A DNA stretch of 64,000 bases from Parabacteroides massiliensis (GCF_900155425.1 NZ_LT700191.1:421918-485917), one strand, 5' to 3'. Positions 17,831 to 26,462 are shown, counted from the first letter of the stretch. Notes: generated from the sequence alone by a model not told the origin. Numbers and translations: made by a program.

Positions 17831-19747
17831 TTATTTCACTTCTTCGAAGTCGACATCCGTTACGCCGCCGTCTTGTTTGTTGTTTCCGGCGTTGTTACCG
17901 GCTTGCTGGTTGAAGTCGGGACCCGGTTGTGCGCCGCCTTGGGCGTTTTGGGCGTTGTACATTTCCTGGCTTGCGGCCTGGAATACGGTGTTCAGTTCGG
18001 CTGTGGCAGCATCTATGCCGGCGATGTCCTGAGCTTTGTGGGCTTCTTTCAGCTTGTTCAGGGCAGCTTCGATAGGAGCTTTCTTGTCGGCCGGGAGTTT
18101 GTCGCCCAGGTCTTTCAGTTGTTTTTCGGTCTGGAAGATCATGCTGTCGGCCTGGTTCAACTTGTCGATACGTTCCTTTTCCTTCTTGTCGGCTTCGGCA
18201 TTTGCCTGAGCTTCTTCTTTCATACGTTTTACTTCGTCTTCGCTCAAACCGCTGGAAGCTTCGATACGGATGCTCTGTACCTTGCCTGTGCCTTTATCTT
18301 TGGCCGATACGTTCAGGATACCGTTTGCGTCGATATCGAATGTCACTTCGATCTGAGGAACGCCACGCTGTGCGGCTGGAATTCCGTCGAGGTGGAAACG
18401 GCCGATCGATTTGTTGTCTTTCGCCAATGAACGTTCGCCCTGCAGCACGTGGATCTCCACTGAAGGCTGGTTGTCGACTGCCGTCGTGAAGGTCTCGGAC
18501 TTCTTGGTCGGGATCGTCGTGTTGGCTTCGATCAACTTGGTCATTACGCCACCCATCGTTTCGATACCCAATGACAACGGAGTGACATCGAGCAGCAAGA
18601 CGTCTTTTACTTCACCAGTCAACACACCACCCTGGATGGCTGCACCAACGGCTACCACTTCGTCCGGGTTGACACCTTTGGACGGAGTCTTACCGAAGAA
18701 TTTCTCCACGATAGCCTGTACGGCCGGGATACGTGTAGAACCACCTACCAAGATCACTTCGTTGATGTCCGAAGTTGTCAGTCCGGCGTCTTTCAAGGCC
18801 TGGCGACACGGTTCGATACAAGCCTGGATCAGGCTGTCGGCCAACTGTTCGAATTTGGCACGTGTCAACGTCTTGACCAAGTGTTTAGGCACACCGTTTA
18901 CCGGCATGATGTACGGCAGGTTGATCTCCGTGCTTGTTGTGCTTGACAATTCGATCTTGGCCTTTTCGGCAGCCTCTTTCAAACGTTGCAGAGCCATCGG
19001 GTCCTTACGCAGGTCGACGCCTTCTTCGCGCAAGAATTCATCTGCCAGCCAGTCGATGATCACATGGTCGAAGTCGTCACCACCCAGGTGAGTGTCACCG
19101 TTTGTGGATTTAACTTCGAACACGCCGTCGCCCAGTTCCAGGATAGAGATATCGAACGTACCGCCACCCAAGTCGAACACGGCGATCTTCATGTCCTTGT
19201 TCGTCTTGTCCAGACCGTAGGCCAGAGAAGCGGCTGTCGGTTCGTTTACGATACGGCGAACGTTCAGCCCGGCGATTTCACCGGCTTCCTTGGTTGCCTG
19301 ACGCTGTGCGTCGCTGAAGTATGCCGGAACGGTGATAACGGCTTCCGTTACTTCCTGTCCGAGGTAGTCTTCCGCTGTTTTCTTCATCTTCTGAAGGATC
19401 ATTGCGGAGATTTCCTGCGGCGTGTAGAGACGTCCTTCGATGTCGACACGCGGCGTATTGTTGTCGCCCCGTACGACTTTGTAAGGCACGCGGCTGATTT
19501 CTTTCTGTACCTGGTCATAGGTTTCACCCATGAAACGTTTGATAGAGAATATTGTCTTTTCAGGGTTTGTGATAGCCTGACGTTTTGCAGGATCACCTAC
19601 CTTACGTTCACCACCTTCAACAAATGCTACGATTGAAGGAGTGGTTCTTTTACCTTCGCTGTTTGCTATTACAACCGGTTCGTTGCCTTCCAGTACGGCA
19701 ACGCATGAATTGGTTGTTCCTAAGTCGATTCCAATAATTTTTCCCAT
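17831..19747 (-). CDS. dnaK: Chaperone DnaK (Hsp70)
   Basis: This 638-residue Hsp70 is the ATP-driven chaperone that works with DnaJ and GrpE. It starts [20 protein letters not shown]. The nucleotide-binding domain shows [20 protein letters not shown] and [14 protein letters not shown], the linker is [13 protein letters not shown], and the protein ends in a Gly/Gln/Asn-rich tail and [10 protein letters not shown]. Length and motifs are standard. The gene is monocistronic here, with no dnaJ or grpE beside it. Codon use is that of a highly expressed gene. Confidence 0.98.
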   Translation of the reverse strand: MGKIIGIDLGTTNSCVAVLEGNEPVVIANSEGKRTTPSIVAFVEGGERKVGDPAKRQAITNPEKTIFSIKRFMGETYDQVQKEISRVPYKVVRGDNNTPRVDIEGRLYTPQEISAMILQKMKKTAEDYLGQEVTEAVITVPAYFSDAQRQATKEAGEIAGLNVRRIVNEPTAASLAYGLDKTNKDMKIAVFDLGGGTFDISILELGDGVFEVKSTNGDTHLGGDDFDHVIIDWLADEFLREEGVDLRKDPMALQRLKEAAEKAKIELSSTTSTEINLPYIMPVNGVPKHLVKTLTRAKFEQLADSLIQACIEPCRQALKDAGLTTSDINEVILVGGSTRIPAVQAIVEKFFGKTPSKGVNPDEVVAVGAAIQGGVLTGEVKDVLLLDVTPLSLGIETMGGVMTKLIEANTTIPTKKSETFTTAVDNQPSVEIHVLQGERSLAKDNKSIGRFHLDGIPAAQRGVPQIEVTFDIDANGILNVSAKDKGTGKVQSIRIEASSGLSEDEVKRMKEEAQANAEADKKEKERIDKLNQADSMIFQTEKQLKDLGDKLPADKKAPIEAALNKLKEAHKAQDIAGIDAATAELNTVFQAASQEMYNAQNAQGGAQPGPDFNQQAGNNAGNNKQDGGVTDVDFEEVK

Positions 19748-19887
19748 GATTGTTACTATTTTTTATTGTTATTATTTTCTTGTTTCTGCTTCTCTTTCGA
19801 GTCGCATTAACCATTCTACAAATCGTATGCCAAAGTAACAAAGATGGGTTTTGAAAAGTTTTTGCTGACAGAAAGTATGACAATACG

Positions 19888-20298
19888 TCAGTCTTTGTAT
19901 TCCTTTACGGCGTCGAACGAGGGGCAGGCTTTTTGAGGATTCAGGTCGCGGTGGCCCACGGTGAGGGCTGCCGGAAACCAGCGTTTCAGCTCTTGCAGCA
20001 ATCCGGCAAGGGCGGCTTTTTGGGCCGGCGTGCGTGTGTCAGCCGGGTGTCCGCCGTTGTCCAGCCCGCCTTCGTAGCAGACGCCGATGCTGTGGCGGTT
20101 ATGGCCGAAGCAGTGTGCGCCCTCGGCAGAGAGCGGCCGGCCGGGATGTACCCGGCCGTCGCGTGTGATGTAATAGTGGTAGCCTATGTCCCGGAAGTGC
20201 CGGAAACCGATGTGGTCCCGGCGGCAGTCCTCGAACGAGTACGGCTGCCCGCAGCGCGTGGCGCTGCAATGGATGATGAACAGTGTGATACGTCTCAT
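19888..20298 (-). CDS. N-acetylmuramoyl-L-alanine amidase (T7-lysozyme/Amidase_2 type)
   Basis: This 136-residue enzyme would cleave the amide bond between N-acetylmuramic acid and L-alanine in peptidoglycan. Likely zinc ligands are His10 (FIIHCSA), His116 (TVGHRDLNP) and Cys125 (KACPSF), with Lys123 placed like the catalytic Lys of T7 lysozyme. YHYYITRDGRVHPGRP and SIGVCYEGG are further family segments. There is no signal peptide and no wall-binding domain, so a route out of the cytoplasm is not encoded in the protein. It lies 37 bp beyond the smalltalk gene in a GC-rich cassette that occurs repeatedly in Bacteroidales genomes. Confidence 0.9.
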   Translation of the reverse strand: MRRITLFIIHCSATRCGQPYSFEDCRRDHIGFRHFRDIGYHYYITRDGRVHPGRPLSAEGAHCFGHNRHSIGVCYEGGLDNGGHPADTRTPAQKAALAGLLQELKRWFPAALTVGHRDLNPQKACPSFDAVKEYKD

Positions 20299-20335
20299 GC
20301 GTCTCTCTCTTTTTTATGTGTGTGTGTCAGTCTGT

Positions 20336-20443
20336 TTACATGCAAGCCGTGACGCCCAAGGCGCTGCCCAAGGCTGTCGCGACGACGATGATTACTTTGA
20401 GAATGACACTCCAGATGGACTTTTTTTCGTTTTTTTCTGCCAT
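20336..20443 (-). CDS. Smalltalk protein (35-residue single-pass membrane peptide)
   Basis: The minus strand from ATG 20443-20441 to TAA 20338-20336 encodes MAEKNEKKSIWSVILKVIIV followed by VATALGSALGVTACM. A charged N-terminus and one hydrophobic segment (about residues 10-32) match the Bacteroidales smalltalk family, which is found next to this type of amidase. No function is established. The size and topology resemble a small holin or pinholin, but that is inference. It lies between the HU-like gene and the amidase gene, all on the minus strand. Confidence 0.8.
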   Translation of the reverse strand: MAEKNEKKSIWSVILKVIIVVATALGSALGVTACM

Positions 20444-20452
20444 GAGAATAAA

Positions 20453-20490
20453 GATTTATGATTTATGATTTATGATTTATGATTTATGAT
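20453..20490. repeat. Heptamer tandem repeat (GATTTAT, five copies plus part)
   Basis: GATTTAT is repeated perfectly at 20453-20487 with a partial sixth copy. It lies 10 bp upstream of the smalltalk start codon, in the position of its ribosome-binding or leader region. The exact repeat makes copy-number slippage possible. Confidence 0.85.
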
Positions 20491-20493
20491 AGA

Positions 20494-20632
20494 AGGTTTG
20501 TCAAAACTATCCTGTTCCCGCGCTTGACGCGGGATCGCATGAAAACTGACCGTATAAATATCTGATTGATAAGGCCTGTTCTTTTGCGGCCCCGCGCTTG
20601 ACGCGGGGACAAGTATATTTTGACACATCTCC
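20494..20632. repeat. Paired-arm intergenic element II with two GC-rich hairpins
   Basis: The arms AGGTTTGTCAAAAC (20494-20507) and TTTTGACACATCTCC (20618-20632) are diverged versions of the element I arms at 7447 and 7614. Between them are two hairpins with the same loop CTTGA: CCCGCG/CGCGGG (20517-20533) and CCCCGCG/CGCGGGG (20590-20608). No gene is seen in 20633-20713. Confidence 0.45.
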
Positions 20633-20713
20633 TTGCGCTTTTCTCTTACGCCTTCCTTTTACGCCGTTCCTCTTACGCCTCCTGTCAATTGTCAGTTATT
20701 GACTGTCGAGTGC

Positions 20714-21175
20714 TTAAAGTTCGCCCGGCCGTTCATCTCCGCCATCTCCGCCACCGTCGGTGTTGCCGTCTTCTTCGGTGTTGTAGGCTGACAGTTCTTT
20801 GAGTTGCGCTTCGAGTTTCAACCGGTTGATGGCGAGGGTTCCGGTGGCGCGACATTTGAGGCGCAACCCGACCACGTGGGTGGTGACCGACCATTCTTTT
20901 GACGTTTCGGCTGCTTTGCCGCGGATGCCTACGCCGAAGATGGCGAGGTCGTCCAGCTTCACGTTCTTGCCGTCGAGAAGCAGCTCCTTGATACAGGAGG
21001 TCATGTCTTTGAGGACCCCGTGGATCGCCCCTTGTGAATAGGGGGTGTTGTGTTTGGCCATGTGTTCGGCCAAGGCACGCGTGTCGAGCGTTTCGTCCGC
21101 CACGGCCCTTGCCAGCCACTTTCCGCTGAGCGGGGTGGACTTGGTCTGGTTCTGATACTTTTTGTAACGAATCAT
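20714..21175 (-). CDS. HU-family DNA-binding protein (HU-HIG type)
   Basis: This 153-residue histone-like protein starts MIRYKKYQNQTKSTPLSGKW and contains GVLKDMTSCIKELLLDGKNV, VKLDDLAIFGVGIRGKAA and LRLKCRATGTLAINRLK, the conserved parts of the Bacteroidales HU-like family. The C-terminal tail is Gly/Asp-rich (EEDGNTDGGGDGGDERPGEL) and probably disordered. It belongs to the amidase-smalltalk cassette and shares its high GC content. A role in organising the DNA that the VirE-type primase-helicase acts on is possible but unproven. Confidence 0.88.
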   Translation of the reverse strand: MIRYKKYQNQTKSTPLSGKWLARAVADETLDTRALAEHMAKHNTPYSQGAIHGVLKDMTSCIKELLLDGKNVKLDDLAIFGVGIRGKAAETSKEWSVTTHVVGLRLKCRATGTLAINRLKLEAQLKELSAYNTEEDGNTDGGGDGGDERPGEL

Positions 21176-21426
21176 GTTGTTTGTTTTTAAAGTTTATACT
21201 CTCGGAAAAGGAAACCAACCGTCCGGCGGGAAGTTGCCTGCCTTCTTCCTTCCGGACGGTATGACAAAGATAGCACCGCCGGACAGCGCCTTTGCGCGTT
21301 AGGGGGCGTTGCGGGGAGTTGTGTGGGGAAGAAGCGCGTTAGAGCAGAGAAAATAAAAGGGGCGAAATATTTCATAATCCGTTGATTTTTCGTATATTTG
21401 TAGAAAACAGATCAAGATAGACTGAC

Positions 21427-21654
21427 ATGGAAAAACAGACTGATTTTCGCTTTCGCAGTTACGGCCGCACGGAGCTGGCGCTGCTCTATAACCCCTGCCT
21501 CACGCCCAAAGCCGCCTACCGGAAACTGGTCGGGTGGATCGACCATTATCCCGGCCTCGCCGTCCGCCTTGCGGAGCTTGGCAAGCTTCCCGGTTCCCGT
21601 TCCTACACACCTGCCCAGGTACGGGAGATCGTCGAAGCGCTCGGCGAACCCTAA
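21427..21654 (+). CDS. DUF4248 domain protein
   Basis: This 75-residue protein (RSYGRTELALLYNPCLTPKA, GSRSYTPAQVREIVEALG) matches DUF4248, a small helix-turn-helix-like family. It occurs next to the HU-like protein and the VirE-type primase in Bacteroidales. It is divergent from the HU gene and convergent with the VirE gene. Its stop codon lies inside the left arm of a 16-bp hairpin (21647-21693). The function is unknown, and a DNA-binding regulator of the cassette is plausible. Confidence 0.8.
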   Translation: MEKQTDFRFRSYGRTELALLYNPCLTPKAAYRKLVGWIDHYPGLAVRLAELGKLPGSRSYTPAQVREIVEALGEP

Positions 21655-21693
21655 CCCATAGCTTTACGGCAGCTAAGGCTATGGGTTAGGGTT
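21647..21693 (+). terminator. Perfect 16-bp hairpin overlapping the DUF4248 stop codon
   Basis: AACCCTAACCCATAGC (21647-21662) pairs perfectly with 21678-21693 across a 15-nt loop. There is no clear T-run after it, so it may protect an mRNA end rather than terminate transcription. Confidence 0.5.
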
Positions 21694-21727
21694 GCTAAAG
21701 CACCGCTTTACGCCATTGTTTACATTA

Positions 21728-22009
21728 CCCATGCAAAATGGTTACCCCGTAGGGGCAGGGCTCTGCTCTGCCCATTGAATCCGGGGTCGGCCCATTGAAT
21801 CGGGAGTCGGTCCATTGGATTCGGGGCAAGGCGGGGGTTGTTTGCATGGGCGGAGTAGAACCCCGCCCCTACAGGGTTGTTTTTGTGTCGATGGCATCGC
21901 CCATGCAAAATGGTTACCCCGTAGGGGCAGGGCTCTGCTCTGCCCATTGAATCAGGGGAGCGGCCCATTGAATCGGGGGTCGGTCCTTTGGATTCGGGGC
22001 AAGGCGGGG
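21728..22009. repeat. Two 109/110-bp direct repeats carrying REP-like 25-bp elements
   Basis: 21728-21836 and 21900-22009 are about 95% identical. Each starts CCCATGCAAAATGG, contains one 25-bp element beginning GTAGGGGCAGGGCTCTGCTC (21749-21773 and 21921-21945), and ends in three imperfect tandem units built on CCATTGAATCGGG. Between the copies lies an inverted element of a second type, starting GGGCGGAGTAGAACCCCG (21848-21872). The same two types recur at 54904, 54963 and 62374. The region 22010-22201, up to the end of the VirE gene, shows nothing more. Confidence 0.8.
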
Positions 22010-22201
22010 TTAAAAAAAATGCCATCATTGATTATCAGGTATTTATGGTGACAGATGATAGATAAAACCCCGTTTCTGTAAAAGTTTAAGGGAAAAGTGA
22101 ATTAGAAGAGGGTGCCTTTAAGGGAGCCTATTCTAATTCAAATACACAGAAAAGTTTTGCAAAAAGGCCTTTTTATCTGTCATCTGTCACCCGGCCGCCT
22201 G

Positions 22202-24355
22202 TCATGAAGGAGACGAGATGTCCGGTTCGGGAAGGATGCTTTTCATCTCGTCCGTCGTGCGTTCGACCACCAGCCAGATGGTTCCGCTTTTGGTCCGTGT
22301 GTTCGTGTAGCCCAGTTCTTTCAAGGATCTGCCGACCTGCACGGCATTCAGCCGGATACTGCCGCCGAAGCGGGCGACGATCTGGCTGGCGGTGACGTAG
22401 GAGCCTTTCTCGTAGCCGGCGGGCTGGCGGTAGTGCATGAGGATCAGTTCGCGTGCAGGGTTGGGCGTCTCGAAGCGGCGGTTCGCGTTGTTGAGCTCTT
22501 CGATCTCGTGGTCGCGAAACCAGTAGCAGAAGCCGTCGTCGAGCAGGGCTTTCGCCTGCGCGTAGAGCGCCTCGTATGGGATCCGGACATTCCAGGGGTT
22601 GTCGATCGCCGCGACTTCGAACGGCAGCCAGCGCCGGTTGCCGGTGTCGTCGGTGAGGAACTGGAGGTTGTTGCCGGTGGCGCAGAACGAGGCCACGTGC
22701 GGCAGGTGCACCTTGTTGCGCCCGTAGGCGGGGCGTTCGTTCACGTAGAGCGTGGTGGTCATGGCCTTGAGCTGGTTCAGTTCGCTACGTTGCATGGAGT
22801 CGATCTCCTCGAAGTTGACGAGCAGGTTCTCGGTCATGGTGAAGAGGTCGTCCTTCGTGAGCCGTTGCGAGTTGGTTTTGGAGGTGTAGTAGCGCCTGAG
22901 GACGGGCGGCAGCAGGTTCTGGAAGAACGACGTCTTGAAGCAGCCCTGCCGCCCGATCAGGACGAGGATGACGTGGTTCACCACCTTCGGGTCGAGCGCG
23001 GCGGCGATCATCCCGACGAACCAGCGGCGGAAACAGAGGTCGAAACGCGCGATGTCGCCGTCGGCAGGGTGCACCATGGCGGCCAGGTTGCCGATGTGGT
23101 CCGTCGTGCCGTCCCACGGTCCCGCCTTTTCGAGAAACGCCTTCAGAGGATGGTAGTGCGGGGCGAAGTCGGAGAGCAGGAGCGTGCGCAGGTGGACGAG
23201 GTCCGCCTCCATCCCGGCGCGGTGCATGGAACACCAGAGGGAGTTCTCGACCGTGTCGTTCATGGGCGCCCAGTCGGCGGGGGCGGTGGCGGCGGGGCTT
23301 CCGTCGGTGGCGGTAGTGCCGTCGGTGGCGGGGCGGTATTCGAGCTGGTGCGTCAGTTGGTTCACCCGCAGTTGCATGGTGCCGTCGATGAAATGCTCCA
23401 TCTCTTCGATCGTGGCTTTACGGCGTCGCCCGTTCTCGTCGCGGGCGGCGAAGTCGGCGAGGTGCATCGTGGCGTGTTCGGCGGTCAGCATGTAGCAGCT
23501 TTTCGCGGTGGAGCGGACGGCGTCCGTGTCGTAGTCGGAAAACGCCTCGACGGCCCATGCTTCGGCTTCGGCCTCCGGTATGCCGAAACGGTTCATCAGG
23601 TAGAGGCTCCGGCTGATGTAGTTGTTGTGGCTTCCGGCGACATAGCGTACGCCCCCTTCTTCCACAAGGCGGCGCACGGTGCTTTCGGCATGTGCGGCAG
23701 TCGGCTTCTGCCCTCTGCGTTTCTTCTGGGAGGCGGATGCCATCCCACGGTTTTGAGGAGCGGGAGGCGGATTCTCGATCTTCATCGGTTCAGCGTCGGG
23801 ACGGTAGAGCGTGTCGGGATCGTGGCAGATCACGGACATGCGGGTGGCGTTCTTGCACTGCCGGTCTATGACGATGCCGGTGAGCCGGGCGTAGTAGTCG
23901 TTGACCGTCTGCCAGGCCGCGGGGAAGTTCTTTCCCGTCACTTCGTCTGCCATCCGCGCGATGACGCGTATGCCCTGCCCCGACAGCGTCTTGTAGGTCA
24001 GGAACGAGTGCGGGTCGGCCTTTGCCTTGGCGAGCGTCTCGTCGAAAAGCTCGCCGGGAATGCCGTCGATGTCCACCATGATGAAACCCGAATAGCCCTT
24101 GACGTGCTTTGCCGTACGCCCACCTGCCAGGATGACGGAGGGAATGAAGGAGGGTTGGTTCTGTTTGATCTGGCTTTGCTGACGTTTCAAGACTTCGTCC
24201 TTCAGTTCCTTGCCGGCCGCAAGCGAGCGAAACTGGGTGGTGGTGGCGGCATGGCTGCCGCCGGTAAGTTCTTGTACGATTTCTTCCCATGTGCAGGAAG
24301 CCGGTACGGTCGCACGGAGCGATAAGAAGCGTGCGGGGTGAAATTGCTTTTCCAT
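22202..24355 (-). CDS. VirE-family primase-helicase (BT4734-type N-terminus plus VapE ATPase)
   Basis: This 717-residue protein has three parts. Residues about 60-220 form a VirE_N/BT4734 domain of primase-polymerase type (GFIMVDIDGIPGELF supplies the acidic motif; CKNATRMSVICHDPDTLY follows). Residues about 230-310 resemble a PriCT helical domain (VAGSHNNYISRSLYLMNRFG). Residues about 400-640 form the VirE P-loop ATPase (Walker A in VLIGRQGCFKTSFF, Walker B in NLLVNFEEIDSM, ATGNN, NRRWLPFEV). Such proteins are replication initiators of mobile elements and phage satellites. GC content is clearly above that of the flanking core genes, indicating transfer. Together with the HU-like, amidase, smalltalk and DUF4248 genes it forms a recurring Bacteroidales cassette. 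Confidence 0.9.
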   Translation of the reverse strand: MEKQFHPARFLSLRATVPASCTWEEIVQELTGGSHAATTTQFRSLAAGKELKDEVLKRQQSQIKQNQPSFIPSVILAGGRTAKHVKGYSGFIMVDIDGIPGELFDETLAKAKADPHSFLTYKTLSGQGIRVIARMADEVTGKNFPAAWQTVNDYYARLTGIVIDRQCKNATRMSVICHDPDTLYRPDAEPMKIENPPPAPQNRGMASASQKKRRGQKPTAAHAESTVRRLVEEGGVRYVAGSHNNYISRSLYLMNRFGIPEAEAEAWAVEAFSDYDTDAVRSTAKSCYMLTAEHATMHLADFAARDENGRRRKATIEEMEHFIDGTMQLRVNQLTHQLEYRPATDGTTATDGSPAATAPADWAPMNDTVENSLWCSMHRAGMEADLVHLRTLLLSDFAPHYHPLKAFLEKAGPWDGTTDHIGNLAAMVHPADGDIARFDLCFRRWFVGMIAAALDPKVVNHVILVLIGRQGCFKTSFFQNLLPPVLRRYYTSKTNSQRLTKDDLFTMTENLLVNFEEIDSMQRSELNQLKAMTTTLYVNERPAYGRNKVHLPHVASFCATGNNLQFLTDDTGNRRWLPFEVAAIDNPWNVRIPYEALYAQAKALLDDGFCYWFRDHEIEELNNANRRFETPNPARELILMHYRQPAGYEKGSYVTASQIVARFGGSIRLNAVQVGRSLKELGYTNTRTKSGTIWLVVERTTDEMKSILPEPDISSPS

Positions 24356-24468
24356 GTGAAATAATTTTATTTAATTTGCATAATATTCAGGTTCGCCCTC
24401 CGGAACAACACGGCCGGATGAGCGATATCTGATATTTTCGGCAAATTTATGTCTTAGCCCGTATCCTC

Positions 24469-24490
24469 TGACCCCGACATGTGGGGGTCA
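24469..24490. other. Short hairpin upstream of the VirE gene
   Basis: TGACCCC (24469-24475) pairs with GGGGTCA (24484-24490) around an 8-nt loop, in the divergent gap between the VirE gene and the small frameshifted gene. It could be an operator or an mRNA structure. Nothing else is recognised in 24356-24545. Confidence 0.3.
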
Positions 24491-24545
24491 CGGTGAACGG
24501 ATTTTAATGAAGATGTCAATATTTAAACATTTATAACATATAAAC

Positions 24546-24844
24546 ATGAGAACAATCTATGCCTATCCCGAATTGGGATTGTATGTCAGTGAACAGATGA
24601 GCCGTTACCTTATAACCGAGCGATTCTACAAATACGAACTGTCTGCCGGAAGCCGCAGCTACGGTTCGATTAAAAAGGGGGCGACCTACGTCTGAGTTAC
24701 TACATCCGCTTCATCGACCTTCTTTTCGACCTCGCCGGCGAAGAAGAGTTCCGCCTCCTGGTCCTCGAGGCACTGGAACTGTACATACTGGCCCGGAAGA
24801 AAAGACAGATGGCAAACAACAGGAATTATCAAGAAACCGAATAA
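24546..24844 (+). pseudogene. Small gene of unknown family broken by a frameshift in a G-run
   Basis: ATG 24546 opens MRTIYAYPELGLYVSEQMSR and continues to TGA at 24693-24695. Another frame then continues without a break: LSYYIRFIDLLFDLAGEEEF, LLVLEALELYILARKKRQ, ending at TAA 24842-24844. The frames join if the five-G run after AAAAA near 24676-24680 has one more or two fewer G. The repaired protein has about 99 residues. The lesion is a homopolymer indel, so it may be phase variation, recent decay or an assembly error. It lies beside the VirE gene and may belong to the cassette. Confidence 0.55.
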
Positions 24845-24959
24845 ATGGCACGAAGTAACACTCGAATTTGCGCGATTTGCAAAATCCGAAAAGTCGTAAG
24901 TTTCTTTATCTTTAAAAAAAAATTACTTGCAAACACCAAGTCTTTTGACGAATTTTACG

Positions 24960-24968
24960 TATCTTTGC
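24960..24968 (+). promoter_or_regulatory. -7 element upstream of the oxidoreductase lipoprotein gene
   Basis: TATCTTTGC matches TAnnTTTGC exactly, 55 bp before the start codon. No good -33 TTTG lies at the usual 19-21 bp spacing; the nearest is 12 bp upstream. Confidence 0.45.
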
Positions 24969-25022
24969 AGCCGTGAACAATCAAGAGTAAAAAGTTTATC
25001 AATAATTCAATTATAATATAGC

Positions 25023-26426
25023 ATGAAAAACTATCTTGTATTTTCTATGGCGGCTCTGTTGGTTGGAGCTTCGTGCAGCAACACGAAACAGGAAAAGGCT
25101 GCCGAAGGTTTTACCGGTGCGCCGGGGGAAGTAAAGTTGATCACGCTCGATCCCGGACACTTTCATGCAGCTTTAGTGCAAAAGGTATCCTACCCACAAG
25201 TTTCTAAAGATGTTTATGTGTATGCACCCACCGGTTTTGACGTAAACGAACACCTAAAACGAATAGAGGGTTTTAACACACGTGCGGAGAATCCGACCTC
25301 TTGGAACGAGATTGTTTATACGGGCGATGATTATCTGGAAAAAATGTTGGCCGAAAAGAAAGGCAACGTGATGATCCAAGCCGGAAACAACGGCAAGAAG
25401 ACCGAATACATTAAAAAGACGCTCGAAGCCGGGATCAATGTGCTTTCCGACAAACCGATGGCGATCGACAGCCGGAACTTCAAGCTGCTGGAAGAATGTT
25501 TCGATATCGCCAAGCAGAAAAACATCATGCTCTATGACATCATGACCGAACGGAACGAGATCACGACTATGCTGCAACGCGAACTGTCCACTATCCCGGC
25601 TGTTTATGGCGAACAACTGAAAGGCTCTCCCGAAGAACCGGCCATCGTGAAAGAAAGCGTGCACCACCTGTTCAAGCTGGTAGACAACAAACCGCTGACC
25701 CGTCCGGTCTGGTATTTCGACGTGACCCAGCAGGGCGAAGGCATTGTCGACGTGACGACTCACCTGGTCGACCTTGTGCAGTGGGAAGCATTTCCGGAAC
25801 AGATCATCGACTATAAGAAGGATATCGAGCTGTTGGATGCCAACCGTTGGGCAACCGCTATCAGCCCGGAAGAATTCAAACAGGTGACCGGCACGGACGC
25901 TTATCCCGACTTCCTGAAGAAAGATGTTGAAAACGACACGTTGAAAGTTTTCTGCAACGGTGACATCCTGTACAAGATCAAAGGCGTGACAGCCAAGGTC
26001 TCGGTGATCTGGAACTACACCTTCCCGAAAGGCGGCGGCGATACCCACTTCTCTGTCATGAAGGGCAGCAAGGCCGACCTGGTGATCCGCCAGGGCAAGG
26101 AACAGAACTACCAGCCCGAACTGTTTGTCGAAGCCGTGAAAGGCGTTGACCTGGCTGCTTACGAAAAGGACCTTGTCGCATCGATGGAAAAGGTATCGGC
26201 CGAATATCCGGGCGTGACTTTGAATAAAATCAGTGACAGCGTATGGCTGGTCGAAATCCCGGCCAAATACCGTGTAGGCCATGAAGCCCACTTCGGCCAG
26301 GTAACAGAACATTTCCTTGAATATCTGAAGGACGGCAAATTGCCAGATTGGGAAGTCCCCAACATGCTGTCCAAATACTACACGACAACATCCGCTCTGG
26401 ATATGGCAAAAGCAAAAACCAAGTAA
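25023..26426 (+). CDS. Gfo/Idh/MocA-family putative oxidoreductase lipoprotein
   Basis: This 467-residue exported protein has a lipobox (LVGASC, Cys18), then a dehydrogenase-like fold (VKLITLDPGHFHAALVQ, VMIQAGNNGKKTEYIKKTLE, GINVLSDKPMAID) and the long Bacteroidales putative-oxidoreductase C-terminal domain (GEGIVDVTTHLVDLVQWEAF, GGDTHFSVMKGSKADLVIRQ). Exported Gfo/Idh/MocA proteins in Bacteroidales often act on sugars or glycan derivatives, some using tightly bound NAD. The substrate here is unknown. The gene appears monocistronic, with its own -7 element and a bidirectional terminator behind it. Confidence 0.88.
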   Translation: MKNYLVFSMAALLVGASCSNTKQEKAAEGFTGAPGEVKLITLDPGHFHAALVQKVSYPQVSKDVYVYAPTGFDVNEHLKRIEGFNTRAENPTSWNEIVYTGDDYLEKMLAEKKGNVMIQAGNNGKKTEYIKKTLEAGINVLSDKPMAIDSRNFKLLEECFDIAKQKNIMLYDIMTERNEITTMLQRELSTIPAVYGEQLKGSPEEPAIVKESVHHLFKLVDNKPLTRPVWYFDVTQQGEGIVDVTTHLVDLVQWEAFPEQIIDYKKDIELLDANRWATAISPEEFKQVTGTDAYPDFLKKDVENDTLKVFCNGDILYKIKGVTAKVSVIWNYTFPKGGGDTHFSVMKGSKADLVIRQGKEQNYQPELFVEAVKGVDLAAYEKDLVASMEKVSAEYPGVTLNKISDSVWLVEIPAKYRVGHEAHFGQVTEHFLEYLKDGKLPDWEVPNMLSKYYTTTSALDMAKAKTK

Positions 26427-26462
26427 AAAGAACTTTCTTTCACAGATCTCATAGTTAAGGTC

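Noticed and set aside
20453-22009. CRISPR array
   Set aside because: Repeats are contiguous heptamers or long duplications without regular unique spacers, and no cas gene is present.
22433-24325. 630-codon open frame on the plus strand
   Set aside because: It is antisense to the VirE-type gene. Its translation is Val/Gly-rich with no recognisable domain, as expected of a GC-rich shadow frame.
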